From NCBI GenBank assembly GCA_910585055.1, contig CAJUBY010000003.1, positions 1-64,000 of the forward strand: DNA of 64,000 bases. Reading direction: 5' to 3'. The position numbers were made by a program, and so were the translations under genes. Positions 28,442-37,778 of this stretch are shown here, piece after piece; position 1 is the first letter of the stretch, and each line of letters opens with the position of its first letter. This DNA comes from an uncultured Christensenella sp. Lineage in GTDB: Bacteria; Bacillota; Clostridia; Christensenellales; Pumilibacteraceae. A model generated the notes under the pieces. That model worked only from the letters and a program-made list of their open reading frames with translations, was not told the origin of the DNA and did not search any database.

Positions 28442-28695
28442 TGGAACGCAACGACAGAAAGACGCGCGAAGGCCTGGTCGTATCCGATAAAATGGACAAA
28501 ACGGTCGTGGTTTCCGTAGTGGAAAAATATAAGCATCCGCTTTATAAAAAGACTGTTACGCGCATCAAAAAGTTCAAGGCGCACGACGAAAACAACGAGT
28601 GCGGCATCGGCGACAGAGTGGAAATTACCGAAACGCGCCCCATTTCCAAAGATAAATGCTGGCGTGTGAGCAACATCGTCGAAAAGGCGAAATAA
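28441..28695 (+). CDS. rpsQ: 30S ribosomal protein S17
   Basis: This 84-residue OB-fold S17 is an early 16S rRNA binder. Diagnostic stretches are [40 protein letters not shown] and the end [20 protein letters not shown]. It ends the first tight block; a 53-nt gap follows before rplN. Confidence 0.97.
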   Translation: MERNDRKTREGLVVSDKMDKTVVVSVVEKYKHPLYKKTVTRIKKFKAHDENNECGIGDRVEITETRPISKDKCWRVSNIVEKAK

Positions 28696-28748
28696 GGCAG
28701 GACAGGCGTTACGTCCGTTATCGGGCGTATGCCGTTAAGGAGTAAATC

Positions 28749-29117
28749 ATGATACAACCCCAATCGTATCTTAAAGTAGCCGACAACACCGGCGCTAAAG
28801 AAATAATGTGTATACAGGTCATGGGCGGCTCATTCCGCAGGAGCGGCAATATCGGCGACATAATAACGGCGTCGGTCAAGTCCGCACAGCCGGGCGGCAC
28901 CGTCAAAAAAGGCGACGTCGTAAAAGCCGTTATCGTACGCACGCATCAGGGCATAAACCGTCCGGACGGCTCGCACATTCGTTTCGACGACAATGCGGCG
29001 GTCATTATAGACAATCAAAAACAGCCGCGCGGCACACGTATCTTCGGACCGATCGCACGCGAACTGCGCGACCGCGACTTTACAAAGATAATATCTTTGG
29101 CACCCGAAGTGCTTTAA
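28749..29117 (+). CDS. rplN: 50S ribosomal protein L14
   Basis: This 122-residue L14 is at the subunit interface (bridge B8) and is the dock for RsfS. It starts [19 protein letters not shown] and ends [12 protein letters not shown], full length. TTAAGGAG lies ahead of the ATG. This is the classical start of the spc part of the cluster; no promoter is evident in the 53 nt upstream. Confidence 0.97.
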   Translation: MIQPQSYLKVADNTGAKEIMCIQVMGGSFRRSGNIGDIITASVKSAQPGGTVKKGDVVKAVIVRTHQGINRPDGSHIRFDDNAAVIIDNQKQPRGTRIFGPIARELRDRDFTKIISLAPEVL

Positions 29118-29129
29118 CGGAGGACGGTA

Positions 29130-29657
29130 ATGAACAATCTCAACGTAAGGAAAGGCGATAACGTAAAGGTCTTGACCGGCAAAGATAAAGGCAAAACCGG
29201 TAAAGTGCTTGCTACCGAACCCTCGACCGGCAAAGTGTTAGTGGAAGGTATTAATATAGCTACCCACCATATTAAAGCACGCTCGGCTACCGAGCAGGGC
29301 GGTAAGAAAAAGGTGGAGGCGCCTGTCGACAGCAGCAACCTGCAGATAATCTGTCCGTCGTGTTCGAAGAGCGTTCGCGTAAGACATCAGGTAATGGACG
29401 GCAAAAACGCGCGCGTTTGCGCCAAGTGCGGCGCAAGCTTGGACGCCGCGTTGAAGGCCGATAAAGCCGATAAAAAAGCTAAAGCCAAAAAAACCAAGAA
29501 AGCGGATAAACCCGCCGAAGAGCAAGCGCCGGAAACGGCGGAAAAGCCCGAAAAGGCAAAACCCGCGGCTAAAAAGACAGCCGCGAAAAAGCCCGCGCAG
29601 AAAGCGGAAGAAACACAGGTTCCCGTCGAGCAGAAGTCCGACGGTAAAACAGAGTAA
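29130..29657 (+). CDS. rplX: 50S ribosomal protein L24 with long Lys/Ala-rich tail
   Basis: L24 is an assembly initiator for the 50S subunit. The KOW domain (VRKGDNVKVLTGKDKGKTGKVL) and the zinc-ribbon-like part with CPSC and CAKC complete a normal protein of about 105 residues. It then runs on to 175 residues with a low-complexity tail of Lys, Ala, Pro and Glu. The tail should be disordered and positively charged in its first half. The adjacent L5 has a related extension at its N-terminus, facing the same junction. Confidence 0.95.
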   Translation: MNNLNVRKGDNVKVLTGKDKGKTGKVLATEPSTGKVLVEGINIATHHIKARSATEQGGKKKVEAPVDSSNLQIICPSCSKSVRVRHQVMDGKNARVCAKCGASLDAALKADKADKKAKAKKTKKADKPAEEQAPETAEKPEKAKPAAKKTAAKKPAQKAEETQVPVEQKSDGKTE

Positions 29658-29670
29658 GGAGTAAACGGTA

Positions 29671-30297
29671 ATGGCAGAAAAAGCGACCAAAGCCAAGGAC
29701 AAGGCGCCCGTATCCGCGGCGAAAGCCGGTGTCCCCGCAAAATCGAACAATCCGGACAGATATCGGCTTCGCAACCGCTACAAAACGGAAATAATCCCGC
29801 AGCTCATGAAAGAGCGCGGATATAAAAACGTCAATCAGGTGCCCAAGCTCGTCAAGATAGTGCTCAACATGCGTTTGGGCGATATCAAGGATAATTCCAA
29901 GAGCATTCAGCTCGCACAGGCGGAACTCGATGCGATAGCCGGACAGAAAAGCGTTCTCGTAAAAGCCAAAAAATCCGTAAGTAACTTTAAACTGCGCGAA
30001 GGTCAGTCCATAGCGATCAAAGTGACGTTGCGCGGCGAAATGGCATACGAGTTTTTCGATCGGTTGGTTTCGATAGCGCTTCCGCGTGTCCGCGATTTCC
30101 GCGGAATATCGGGCAAATCGTTCGACGGCAGAGGCAATTATGCGCTCGGTATAAAGGATCAGACGATTTTCCCCGAAATATCGTACGAGCTTATAGAAAA
30201 GATCCGCGGTTTCGACGTGGACGTGGTAACGACCGCGCAGACCGACGAAGAAGCGAAATTACTGCTGACAAAGCTCGGCATGCCGTTTAAGAATTAA
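29671..30297 (+). CDS. rplE: 50S ribosomal protein L5 with N-terminal extension
   Basis: This L5 contacts 5S rRNA and the P-site tRNA. Family marks are [61 protein letters not shown] and [15 protein letters not shown]. At 208 residues it is about 28 longer than usual because of an Ala/Lys-rich start ([12 protein letters not shown]). AAGGAG upstream supports this ATG, and no later ATG fits before the conserved core. Confidence 0.95.
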   Translation: MAEKATKAKDKAPVSAAKAGVPAKSNNPDRYRLRNRYKTEIIPQLMKERGYKNVNQVPKLVKIVLNMRLGDIKDNSKSIQLAQAELDAIAGQKSVLVKAKKSVSNFKLREGQSIAIKVTLRGEMAYEFFDRLVSIALPRVRDFRGISGKSFDGRGNYALGIKDQTIFPEISYELIEKIRGFDVDVVTTAQTDEEAKLLLTKLGMPFKN

Positions 30298-30307
30298 GGA
30301 GATAATT

Positions 30308-30493
30308 ATGGCTAAAAAAGCGATGATAAACAAACAGAAGAGGGTGCCCAAGTACTCGACACGTGCATACACGCGTTGCAGCCTTTGCGGCAGACCTCAT
30401 TCCGTTCTTAAAAAGTACGGTATTTGCAGAATTTGCTTTCGCGAACTTGCGTATAAGGGAGAGATCCCCGGCGTAAAGAAGTCGAGCTGGTAA
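30308..30493 (+). CDS. rpsN: 30S ribosomal protein S14, zinc type
   Basis: This 61-residue short S14 carries the zinc ribbon formed by Cys24, Cys27, Cys40 and Cys43 (CSLC..CRIC). This zinc-containing form is the usual one in Firmicutes; under zinc starvation some species swap it for a Cys-free copy, which is not seen here. AAGGAG precedes the ATG, and the gene lies between rplE and rpsH in standard order. Confidence 0.96.
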   Translation: MAKKAMINKQKRVPKYSTRAYTRCSLCGRPHSVLKKYGICRICFRELAYKGEIPGVKKSSW

Positions 30494-30506
30494 GGAGGTA
30501 TCAATT

Positions 30507-30902
30507 ATGGTTACGACAGATCCTATCGCGGATTTGCTTACGAGAATCCGCAACGCTATAACGGCTAAACACGAAACCGTTTCGATACCTACGTCCAAGA
30601 TGAAAAAGTCTATTGTGGATATTCTTGTCGACGAAGGCTTTGTCGCATCGAGCGAGATCGTAGACGATAAGGGTCACAGCAATATAAAAGTTGTGCTCAA
30701 ATACAGCGGTAAGCAAAACGCCATTACAAACTTAAAGCGCATTTCCAAGCCCGGTCTCCGCGTTTACTGCGGTTGCGAGGACCTTCCCAAGGTACTCGGC
30801 GGCTACGGTATTGCGATCATTTCCACTTCGCGCGGCGTTATGACCGACAAAAAAGCGCGCGAACTCAAAGTAGGCGGCGAAGTGCTTGCCTATGTATGGT
30901 AG
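30507..30902 (+). CDS. rpsH: 30S ribosomal protein S8
   Basis: This 131-residue S8 is a central-domain 16S binder and, in E. coli, the repressor of the spc operon. It starts [15 protein letters not shown] and ends with the conserved [33 protein letters not shown] lies upstream. It is full length with nothing unusual. Confidence 0.97.
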   Translation: MVTTDPIADLLTRIRNAITAKHETVSIPTSKMKKSIVDILVDEGFVASSEIVDDKGHSNIKVVLKYSGKQNAITNLKRISKPGLRVYCGCEDLPKVLGGYGIAIISTSRGVMTDKKARELKVGGEVLAYVW

Positions 30903-30911
30903 GAGGGCGTT

Positions 30912-31457
30912 ATGTCTCGAATAGGCAGAAAACATATCGACGTTCCCGCCGGTGTGACCGTTACTTGCGAGAATGGCGTTGTCACCGTTAAGGGAAAGCT
31001 CGGCGAACTCAAGCAAGAGATAAAGTGTAAGGATATCGAAGTTGTTATCGGTACCGGCGTTGTCAACGTTAACCGCGCCAACGACGATAAGCAGACCAGA
31101 GCGTATCACGGTCTGTACCGTCAGCTTATCGCCAATATGGTGTCCGGTGTTCAGACCGCATTTACGAAAACGCTCATAGTAGCCGGCGTAGGTTACAAAT
31201 GTGCGGTAACGGGCAATAAGCTTGTAATGAACATCGGTTATTCCAAGCCCGTCGAATACGCGATCCCGCAGGGTATAACTATAACCTGTCCCGATCCGCT
31301 AACGATAGTCGTAAGCGGTATCAGCAAGGAATTCGTCGGCGAAGTCGCGGCGCAGATAAAAGCCAAGCGTCCCGTCGAACCGTATCACGGCTACGGTTTG
31401 CATTACAGCAACGAAGTCGTTCTCCGCAAAGAAGCAAAGACTGCGGGTAAGAAATAG
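30912..31457 (+). CDS. rplF: 50S ribosomal protein L6
   Basis: This 181-residue L6 of the factor-binding region is built from two repeated domains. [16 protein letters not shown] at the start and [29 protein letters not shown] at the end are standard (in the family the end normally reads EPYKGKGIRY). Its length is normal, and it lies 9 nt after rpsH. Confidence 0.96.
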   Translation: MSRIGRKHIDVPAGVTVTCENGVVTVKGKLGELKQEIKCKDIEVVIGTGVVNVNRANDDKQTRAYHGLYRQLIANMVSGVQTAFTKTLIVAGVGYKCAVTGNKLVMNIGYSKPVEYAIPQGITITCPDPLTIVVSGISKEFVGEVAAQIKAKRPVEPYHGYGLHYSNEVVLRKEAKTAGKK

Positions 31458-31468
31458 GAGAGTGGCAA

Positions 31469-31831
31469 ATGATTAAGAAGATCGATAAAAATAAAATTCG
31501 CATGAAGCGTCACGCTCGCTTGCGTCATGAAATAAAGGGTACCGCGGCGCGTCCGCGTCTTGCGGTCTACCGTTCGACCAGCCATATCTACGCGCAGATC
31601 ATCGACGACGTAAAGGGTGTTACGCTTTGCAGCAGCAGTACGCTGATCAAGGGCGCCGATATCAAAGGCAAGACCAAAACGCAGCAGGCCGAATTCGTCG
31701 GCGGCGACGTTGCGGCAAAAGCGCAGAAGAACGGCATTACCGAAGTGGTATTCGACCGCGGCGGCTATCTTTATACGGGCAGGGTCAAGGCTCTCGCCGA
31801 CGCGGCAAGGGCTGCCGGTCTTAAATTTTAG
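31469..31831 (+). CDS. rplR: 50S ribosomal protein L18
   Basis: This 120-residue L18 is a 5S rRNA binder. [37 protein letters not shown] and the end [25 protein letters not shown] are clear family marks. AGGAGAG is in front of the ATG. It is full length. Confidence 0.97.
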   Translation: MIKKIDKNKIRMKRHARLRHEIKGTAARPRLAVYRSTSHIYAQIIDDVKGVTLCSSSTLIKGADIKGKTKTQQAEFVGGDVAAKAQKNGITEVVFDRGGYLYTGRVKALADAARAAGLKF

Positions 31832-31840
31832 GAGAACATC

Positions 31841-32362
31841 ATGGCACGCGAAGATTTCAGAAAGAAAAGAGATAAAGACGCAGTCGACGACGGCATCAAA
31901 ACCAAGCTCGTCACTACACGTCGTGTCAGCAAGGTCGTTAAAGGCGGACGTAACAGCAGTTTCGCCGCGCTCGTAGTAGCGGGCGACGGCAAGGGCAGAG
32001 TGGGTATCGGAATGGGTAAAGCCACCGAAGTTCCCGAAGCCATTAAAAAAGCCGAACAGGCGGCGCGCCGCGATATGAAGAAGATCGCGCTTAACGGTAC
32101 GGCTATCCCTCACGAAACGGTCGGTGAGTTTTCGTGCAGCAAGGTGTTGTTGCGCCCCGCTCCCGAAGGTAAGGGAGTTATCGCAGGCGGAAGTGTGCGT
32201 GCTGTGTTGGAGCTTTGCGGCGTTAACAACATAACTACAAAGTGCTACGGCTCACGCAACCCTATCAATGTCGTCAAAGCAACGATGAATGCACTCGTTT
32301 CTTTGCGTACGCTCGATCAAGTCGCCGCGCTGCGCGGAAAGACTGTGGACGAGATCCTGTAA
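31841..32362 (+). CDS. rpsE: 30S ribosomal protein S5
   Basis: This 173-residue S5 takes part in decoding accuracy and mRNA unwinding. The KTTRRVSKVVKGGR-like loop (TTRRVSKVVKGGRNSSFAALV) is the site of spectinomycin-resistance changes in E. coli. The C-terminal GSRNPINVVKATMNAL part is intact. A gap of 205 nt follows before rpmD, unusual at this position, where the genes normally touch. Confidence 0.97.
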   Translation: MAREDFRKKRDKDAVDDGIKTKLVTTRRVSKVVKGGRNSSFAALVVAGDGKGRVGIGMGKATEVPEAIKKAEQAARRDMKKIALNGTAIPHETVGEFSCSKVLLRPAPEGKGVIAGGSVRAVLELCGVNNITTKCYGSRNPINVVKATMNALVSLRTLDQVAALRGKTVDEIL

Positions 32363-32567
32363 TCGCATATACATCGCCGTATGCGGCGTTAAGCAGCGCG
32401 ACACTCGGTCTTACGGTAAGTAACTCCCGGTGTCACACTCGCTTGCCTTGCCTACGTCGCGTCTATGCATTTACGGTACAGCATTTTAGCGCAATATCGG
32501 TAATTTAATTCGATAAACGGCGCACGTATAACCTAAACAAGGCGATTCGCCTAAATAGGAGTATAAA
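32363..32567. other. Long gap inside the spc block, with hairpins
   Basis: Between rpsE and rpmD lie 205 nt without a gene. CGCCG at 32375-32379 pairs with CGGCG at 32384-32388, and CTTACGGTAAG near 32410 is a second small hairpin. There is no T-run, so this is not a terminator. It could be a processing site, a mobile short repeat or a regulatory leader for rpmD. Confidence 0.5.
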
Positions 32568-32765
32568 ATGGCAAACAAAAAAGAAAACAAAAAACTCAAC
32601 GTCACGCTCGTTAAAAGCACGGCGGGACGTTTGGTAAAGCAGCAGCGCACAGTGGAAGCGTTGGGGCTTAAAAAGCTTCATCAGACCGTTACGGTCGAAG
32701 ATACCCCTGCAATGCGCGGCATGATAAGAACGGTGAGCCATTTGGTCGCCGTAACGGAGGGCTGA
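32568..32765 (+). CDS. rpmD: 50S ribosomal protein L30
   Basis: This 65-residue L30 is a small 23S-binding protein. [32 protein letters not shown] matches the family well; the MANKKENKK start is a little longer than usual. TAGGAG lies upstream. rplO follows after 2 nt. Confidence 0.95.
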   Translation: MANKKENKKLNVTLVKSTAGRLVKQQRTVEALGLKKLHQTVTVEDTPAMRGMIRTVSHLVAVTEG

Positions 32766-32767
32766 TT

Positions 32768-33211
32768 ATGAAAATGCACGCACTTATGCCGGCGGACGGC
32801 TCGCACACCAAAGCAAAGCGTTTGGGTCGCGGTATCGGTTCCGGGCTCGGTAAAACGTCCGGCAAAGGTCATAAAGGACAGTGGGCGCGTAGCGGCGGCG
32901 GTGTCCGTCCGGGCTTCGAAGGCGGTCAGATCACGCTTATGCGCAGACTGCCCAAGCGCGGTTTCAATAATAAATTCCAAAAGGAATTTTCGGTCATCAA
33001 CATCGACAAGCTCAACATGTTTGACGACGGGACTGTTGTGGACCTTAAACTTTTGGTCGAAGCGGGTATCGTGAAAAAGGTCGAAGCGTACGGGCTGAAA
33101 GTGCTCGGCGACGGCGAACTCACCAAAAAACTGACCGTCAAGGCGGCTAAGTTTACGGCGTCCGCAAAAGATAAGATCGAAAAAGCGGGCGGCACTGCAG
33201 AGGTCATCTAA
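32768..33211 (+). CDS. rplO: 50S ribosomal protein L15
   Basis: This 147-residue L15 is a late assembly protein. The glycine-rich basic start ([22 protein letters not shown]) and the [17 protein letters not shown] part are diagnostic. The stop codon is directly followed by the secY ATG with no gap, so the two are probably coupled. Confidence 0.97.
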   Translation: MKMHALMPADGSHTKAKRLGRGIGSGLGKTSGKGHKGQWARSGGGVRPGFEGGQITLMRRLPKRGFNNKFQKEFSVINIDKLNMFDDGTVVDLKLLVEAGIVKKVEAYGLKVLGDGELTKKLTVKAAKFTASAKDKIEKAGGTAEVI

Positions 33212-34513
33212 ATGTTTGAAACGCTAAAAAACGCTTTCAAAAATAAGGACGTGCGTAAGAAGATACTCATTACTCTTGCGCTGCTCTTTATATATAGACT
33301 GGGTTGCTGGATACCTATCCCCGGCATAAATCCGGAAGTGTATGCGGCATCCAACTCCGCAGACGGTTTGCTGGGACTGCTCAACGGTATCACGGGAAGC
33401 GCGCTCGAAAACGGCGCATTGTTTGCGATTGGTATAACGCCGTATATCAATGCGTCGATTATATTACAGCTGCTGACCGTCGCTATACCACGCTTGCAGG
33501 AATACCAAAAGCAGGGCGACGACGGAAAGCGCAAGATAACCCAGATCACCCGATATATCACGATAGCGCTTGCCGTAGCGCAGGCGACGGGCGTAACTAT
33601 ATCGTATGCGCGTTCGGGAGCTATATCCAATACTGTATTCGGTCCTATGGATCAGACTTGGTTGATATCGATATTCGTCGCGACCATAATGGTAATGGGT
33701 TCGATGCTGACGATGTGGCTGGGCGAGCGCATAACCGACTACGGTATCGGTAACGGCATAAGTATGCTGATATTCGTCGGTATCATAGCATCCGCGGGTC
33801 TCGGTATAATTGCGTCTTTCCAAGCGGCGTTCGGCGGCAACGAAACGGCTATATGGGAGCTTATCGGCTTCGTTATAATGGTAGTAGCGGTGTTCATGCT
33901 CATCGTCTTTGTGGACAGTGCGGAGCGCAGAGTGCCCGTTCAGTACGCAAAACAGATAAAGGGCAGAAAGCAGTACGGCGGTCAAAGCACGTTTATCCCT
34001 ATAAAGGTAAATGCCAGCGGCGTCATGCCGATAATCTTCGCAACGGCGCTTATCACATTCCCTCAGATGATCGCGCAGCTTGTTGCGCCTAACAGCGGAT
34101 TCTACATTTGGTGGAGCACCTGGATCGGCGCCGGCAGCTGGATATATTCCATACTCGTCGCTTTGCTCATTCTGTTTTTCTCGTACTTCTACGCGCAGAT
34201 AGAATTCAATCCCGAAGATATTTCGCGCAACATACAGCAGTACGGCGGATTTATCAACGGTATCCGTCCGGGCAAACCGACGACCGAATATCTGGCAAGG
34301 ATTTCCAAACGTCTTACACTGTTCGGCGCGATATTCCTGGCGTTCATAGCGCTTGTGCCGTCTGTCATATTCGCAGCGGTGCTTAACAACTCGACGCTCG
34401 TCAACGCTTTCTCGGCTACCGGTATGCTGATCGTAGTTTCGGTCGCGCTGGAGTTTGACAAACAACTTCAAAGCCAGTTGATGATGAAGCAGTACAAAGG
34501 ATTCTTAAAGTAA
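33212..34513 (+). CDS. secY: Protein translocase channel subunit SecY
   Basis: This 433-residue, ten-helix channel of the Sec translocon would export the many lipoproteins and surface enzymes in this window. Seen: the N-terminal FRIPIPGI-like GCWIPIPGI, plug-region residues NGALFAIGITPYINASIILQLL, GNGISMLIFVGI and the C5 loop RPGKPTTEYLARI. It is full length for Firmicutes. It starts immediately at the rplO stop. Confidence 0.97.
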   Translation: MFETLKNAFKNKDVRKKILITLALLFIYRLGCWIPIPGINPEVYAASNSADGLLGLLNGITGSALENGALFAIGITPYINASIILQLLTVAIPRLQEYQKQGDDGKRKITQITRYITIALAVAQATGVTISYARSGAISNTVFGPMDQTWLISIFVATIMVMGSMLTMWLGERITDYGIGNGISMLIFVGIIASAGLGIIASFQAAFGGNETAIWELIGFVIMVVAVFMLIVFVDSAERRVPVQYAKQIKGRKQYGGQSTFIPIKVNASGVMPIIFATALITFPQMIAQLVAPNSGFYIWWSTWIGAGSWIYSILVALLILFFSYFYAQIEFNPEDISRNIQQYGGFINGIRPGKPTTEYLARISKRLTLFGAIFLAFIALVPSVIFAAVLNNSTLVNAFSATGMLIVVSVALEFDKQLQSQLMMKQYKGFLK

Positions 34514-34544
34514 TCGGCGGCGTCGTAAATAAAAAGGAGATAAT

Positions 34545-35162
34545 ATGAATCTCATAATCATGGGTGCGCCGGGCAGCGGTAAAGGTACGCAAGCGGCGAT
34601 AATATGCAAGACTCATAACATTCCGCATATCTCTACGGGCGACATTCTCCGCAAGAACATCGCGGACGGGACCGATCTCGGCAAGCAGGCGAAAGCGTTT
34701 ATGGACGCCGGCAAGCTTGTTCCCGACGAACTCGTAGTAGCATTGCTCAAAGACAGGATAGAGCAGGCGGATTGCAAAAACGGATTTCTTCTCGACGGGT
34801 TCCCTCGTACCAAAGCGCAGGCGGACGCGCTCGGCAAGATAGTCGATATAGATGTAGCGCTCAATCTCGAGACAGATCTCGGTAAGCTGGCGGACCGCAT
34901 GGCAAGCCGCAGAGCTTGCCCCAAATGCGGATACACGACAAGCGTACAGCTCGCGCCCGACGGCAAATGCAGCGAATGCGGCGAAACGCTTATAATCCGC
35001 GACGACGACAAACGCGAAGTAGTGGAAAACCGGTTAAAGGTCTATGCCGAAAATACCGCTCCGCTCGTCGAATACTACAGAGCGGCAGGACTGCTCAAAA
35101 CGATCGACGGGATGCAGTCGATAGACGACGTAAACAAGTCGATCGAGGCGGCGCTTAAATGA
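34545..35162 (+). CDS. adk: Adenylate kinase with zinc-type LID
   Basis: This 205-residue adenylate kinase interconverts AMP, ADP and ATP. The P-loop is GAPGSGKGTQA, and LDGFPRT marks the core. The LID has four cysteines (CPKC ... CSEC, with 13 residues between pairs), the metal-binding form common in Gram-positive bacteria. The LID is a little shorter than the usual 16-residue spacing. Its last codon overlaps the map start (ATGA). Confidence 0.96.
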   Translation: MNLIIMGAPGSGKGTQAAIICKTHNIPHISTGDILRKNIADGTDLGKQAKAFMDAGKLVPDELVVALLKDRIEQADCKNGFLLDGFPRTKAQADALGKIVDIDVALNLETDLGKLADRMASRRACPKCGYTTSVQLAPDGKCSECGETLIIRDDDKREVVENRLKVYAENTAPLVEYYRAAGLLKTIDGMQSIDDVNKSIEAALK

Positions 35163-35899
35163 TAGTCAAGACCGACAAAGAGCGCGAAGCCATGCGCGCG
35201 GCGAGCCGCGTGGTAAAGGCGGCGCTCGACGCGGCAGAACGGTTTATCGTCCCGGGTGTAACGACGATAGAGATCGACAAGGTCGTGGAAGATGTTATAC
35301 GCAGCTTCGGCGCGACCCCGTCGAGCAAAGGTTTCGAAGGTTATCCCAACGCGTCATGCGTTTCGGTAAACGACGTGGTCGTCCACGGCATACCGTCGAT
35401 GCGCACGGTCAGGGACGGCGACATAGTGTCTGTAGACATTACCGTACTTTTAAACGGATATCAAGGCGATGCGGCGCGTACTTTTGCGGTGGGCAATGTG
35501 TCCGATAAGGACAAAGCGCTTATACTTGCCGCCGAGGAAGCTTTTTTCGCGGGTATGGAATACGCGACCGCCGGCAACAGGGTGGGCGACATTTCGAGCG
35601 CGGTCCAGCTCTATACCGAACTGCACGGTTACGGTGTCGTTCGGGCGCTTACCGGGCACGGCATAGGAAAGAAGATGCACGAGCCGCCCGAGGTGCCGAA
35701 CTTCGGAAAACGTCATACGGGCGCACCGCTCAAAAACGGGTTGTGCATATGCGTGGAACCGATGATAACCGCCGGCGATTGGCGCGTATATATAGAACGC
35801 GACGGTTGGACGGTAAGGACTGCCGACGGCAGTAAAGCGGCGCATTACGAAAACACGGTGATCGTCACCGACGGCGCGCCCGAGATATTGACTTTGTAG
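35159..35899 (+). CDS. map: Methionine aminopeptidase, type I
   Basis: This 246-residue enzyme removes the initiator Met. The metal ligands are visible in order: Asp in SVDITV, Asp in GYQGDAART, His in GHGIGKKMHE, Glu in ICVEPM and Glu in HYENTV. The start overlaps adk by 4 nt. It has no N-terminal zinc finger, as expected in bacteria. Confidence 0.95.
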   Translation: MIVKTDKEREAMRAASRVVKAALDAAERFIVPGVTTIEIDKVVEDVIRSFGATPSSKGFEGYPNASCVSVNDVVVHGIPSMRTVRDGDIVSVDITVLLNGYQGDAARTFAVGNVSDKDKALILAAEEAFFAGMEYATAGNRVGDISSAVQLYTELHGYGVVRALTGHGIGKKMHEPPEVPNFGKRHTGAPLKNGLCICVEPMITAGDWRVYIERDGWTVRTADGSKAAHYENTVIVTDGAPEILTL

Positions 35900-35906
35900 G
35901 TGTCAA

Positions 35907-36161
35907 ATGGAGATCGGCGATATAGTGGTCAGCCGCGCGGGGCACGATACCGGTAAAACGTTCGTGGTGGTAGCGCAGGTAGGCGGAGATTTCGTTCTTA
36001 TCGCGGACGGTCAAAGCCGTACGGTGGAAGATCCAAAATTAAAACGCAAAAGGCATTTACGGGTGGTCGGTCAAAGCGACGTAAATAACCCGACGAACGC
36101 AACGCTCAAAAAGCGGATAAAACAATTTATTTCGGACAGGAGGTCGTATGCCGAGAAGTGA
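35907..36161 (+). CDS. KOW-domain RNA-binding protein
   Basis: This 84-residue basic protein starts with a KOW-like motif ([20 protein letters not shown]) and has KLKRKRHL in the middle. Such a small L14e-like protein is regularly found between map and infA in Clostridia and is thought to bind the ribosome or RNA; its role is unproven. It overlaps infA by 14 nt. Confidence 0.85.
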   Translation: MEIGDIVVSRAGHDTGKTFVVVAQVGGDFVLIADGQSRTVEDPKLKRKRHLRVVGQSDVNNPTNATLKKRIKQFISDRRSYAEK

Positions 36162-36369
36162 TAATATCGAGACGGAAGGCACCGTGGAAGAATGCTTGCC
36201 CGGAACCAAGTTCAAGGTGAAGCTCGACAACGGCGCGACGGTGTTGTGCACCATCGCCGGTAAAATGCGGGTCAACTACATCAAGGTGTTGTTGGGCGAC
36301 CGCGTAAAAGTGGCGATCTCGCCTTACGATATAACCAAGGGCATAATAACTTTCCGCAGTAAGTCCTGA
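36148..36369 (+). CDS. infA: Translation initiation factor IF-1
   Basis: This 73-residue OB-fold factor binds the 30S A site during initiation. Seen: [38 protein letters not shown] and [19 protein letters not shown] with good spacing supports ATG 36148, although it lies inside the end of the preceding gene. A gap of 192 nt follows. Confidence 0.96.
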   Translation: MPRSDNIETEGTVEECLPGTKFKVKLDNGATVLCTIAGKMRVNYIKVLLGDRVKVAISPYDITKGIITFRSKS

Positions 36370-36561
36370 TCAGGGCGGCATATGTATCGGCGTACGGATG
36401 GTGCACTGAAGAGTGCGGTTTGTGCGGCAGATCGAAACCGTCGGAATAGTTATCTTGCCGTCCGACATGAGAATACCCCCCCCCATGCAGTCAAAGATCA
36501 TGTTTAACGCAGTATGCGGTAAAACCGATCACAACATAAATCCCTTTACAGGAGAAACATC
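36370..36561. other. Gap between infA and rpmJ with a run of nine C
   Basis: These 192 nt carry no gene where infA and rpmJ normally lie close together. A homopolymer of nine C at 36476-36484 stands out. No promoter or terminator is evident. Confidence 0.5.
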
Positions 36562-36678
36562 ATGAAAGTAAGATCTTCGGTCAAACCTATGTGCGACAAA
36601 TGCAAAGTTATCCGCCGTCACGGCAAAGTGATGGTCATTTGCAGCAAGAATCCCAGTCACAAACAGCGGCAGGGATAA
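36562..36678 (+). CDS. rpmJ: 50S ribosomal protein L36
   Basis: This 38-residue, smallest ribosomal protein carries the zinc set Cys11, Cys14, Cys27 and His33. It reads [14 protein letters not shown].. and ends in HKQRQG, as in the family. AGGAG sits 6 nt before the ATG at 36562. It is too short for many gene finders. Confidence 0.95.
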   Translation: MKVRSSVKPMCDKCKVIRRHGKVMVICSKNPSHKQRQG

Positions 36679-36990
36679 TTTAACCGACGTAAAATGTTGT
36701 CACCGCAATCGTCTTGCGGATCTTTTCGGCGATAACTGCGTTAATTCTTCTCGACGTAGCGCTGCTACGACTTCGGCGAATTGCCTTGTTATCGCTCGAA
36801 AATCTCTCGCAATCCGGTACGGCTCAACAGTTTTCCGTCGGTTTGGGCGTATATATTTTGCGATTCCTATTCGACGGATATGCATTCTATTTGTAAAAAT
36901 AATCGGGCTTGCCGTGGGCGCGACATTCCACACGCAGACGGTAAAGGCGTTATTCATATTAACTCAATATAACATTCAAGGAGTAAAAAA
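36679..36990. other. 312-nt gap before rpsM, repeat-like
   Basis: There is no convincing gene here. CGTAGC (36755-36760) and GCTACG (36764-36769) form a tight hairpin with a 3-nt loop. The minus strand keeps an open frame of about 85 codons (36700-36957), but without a ribosome site. It may be a copy of a short interspersed element. Confidence 0.5.
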
Positions 36991-37368
36991 GTGGCAAGAA
37001 TAGCAGGTATCGATTTGCCCAAAGAGAAACGTATCGAGATAGGTCTTACCTATATTTTCGGTATCGGACGTCCTACGGCAAATAAAATTCTTAAAGCGAC
37101 GGGTATCGATCCCGACGTCCGCGTAAAAGATCTCACCGGCGATCAGGAAAACGCGCTCCGTACTTATATCGACAAAAATATCAAGACGGAAGGCGATCTT
37201 CACCGCGAAGTTGAGCTTAACATCAAACGTCTTAAGGATATAGGTTGTTACCGCGGTGTGCGTCACCGTAAAAATCTGCCTGTCCGCGGACAAAACACCA
37301 AGCAAAACGCACGCACGCGCAAAGGTCCGAAGCGTACTGTTTCACGCAGCAAGAAGAAGGAGCGTTAA
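36991..37368 (+). CDS. rpsM: 30S ribosomal protein S13
   Basis: This 125-residue S13 of the 30S head contacts the P-site tRNA and the 50S subunit. It starts at GTG, 7 nt after AAGGAG at 36978-36983, with [25 protein letters not shown], and ends in [16 protein letters not shown]. It is full length. It opens the alpha part of the cluster. Confidence 0.96.
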   Translation: MARIAGIDLPKEKRIEIGLTYIFGIGRPTANKILKATGIDPDVRVKDLTGDQENALRTYIDKNIKTEGDLHREVELNIKRLKDIGCYRGVRHRKNLPVRGQNTKQNARTRKGPKRTVSRSKKKER

Positions 37369-37374
37369 TCTACT

Positions 37375-37764
37375 ATGGCAGTAAAAAAGACTTCTACCAA
37401 AAAGAAGATAACCAAAAATATCGATAAAGGCTGCGTCCATATCCACGCGTCGTTCAACAACACGATCGTGACTTTTACGGACGAGCAGGGCAATGCCATA
37501 GCCGCATGTTCGGCAGGCGCGCTCAAATTCCGCGGATCGCGTAAATCCACGCCGTATGCCGCGCAGATGGCGGCAGAGGAAGCCGCGCGTAAGGCTATGG
37601 AACACGGTTTACGTTCGGTCAAGGTGTTTGTAAAAGGCCCGGGTGCCGGCAGAGAATCGGCGATCCGTGCGATGGAAGTGGTAGGCTTGCAGGTTACGGA
37701 GATAAACGATGTGTCGCCCATTCCGCATAACGGGTGCAGACCGCCCAAGCGCAGAAGGGTATAA
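37375..37764 (+). CDS. rpsK: 30S ribosomal protein S11
   Basis: This 129-residue S11 of the platform sits near the Shine-Dalgarno helix. Seen: [54 protein letters not shown] and the end [18 protein letters not shown]. It lies 6 nt after rpsM. Confidence 0.97.
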   Translation: MAVKKTSTKKKITKNIDKGCVHIHASFNNTIVTFTDEQGNAIAACSAGALKFRGSRKSTPYAAQMAAEEAARKAMEHGLRSVKVFVKGPGAGRESAIRAMEVVGLQVTEINDVSPIPHNGCRPPKRRRV

Positions 37765-37778
37765 GGAGAGTATAGATC

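Noticed and set aside
36700..36957. Minus-strand frame of 85 codons before rpsM as a gene
   Set aside because: No ribosome site, opposite to the operon, and its text looks like a translated repeat rather than a protein.
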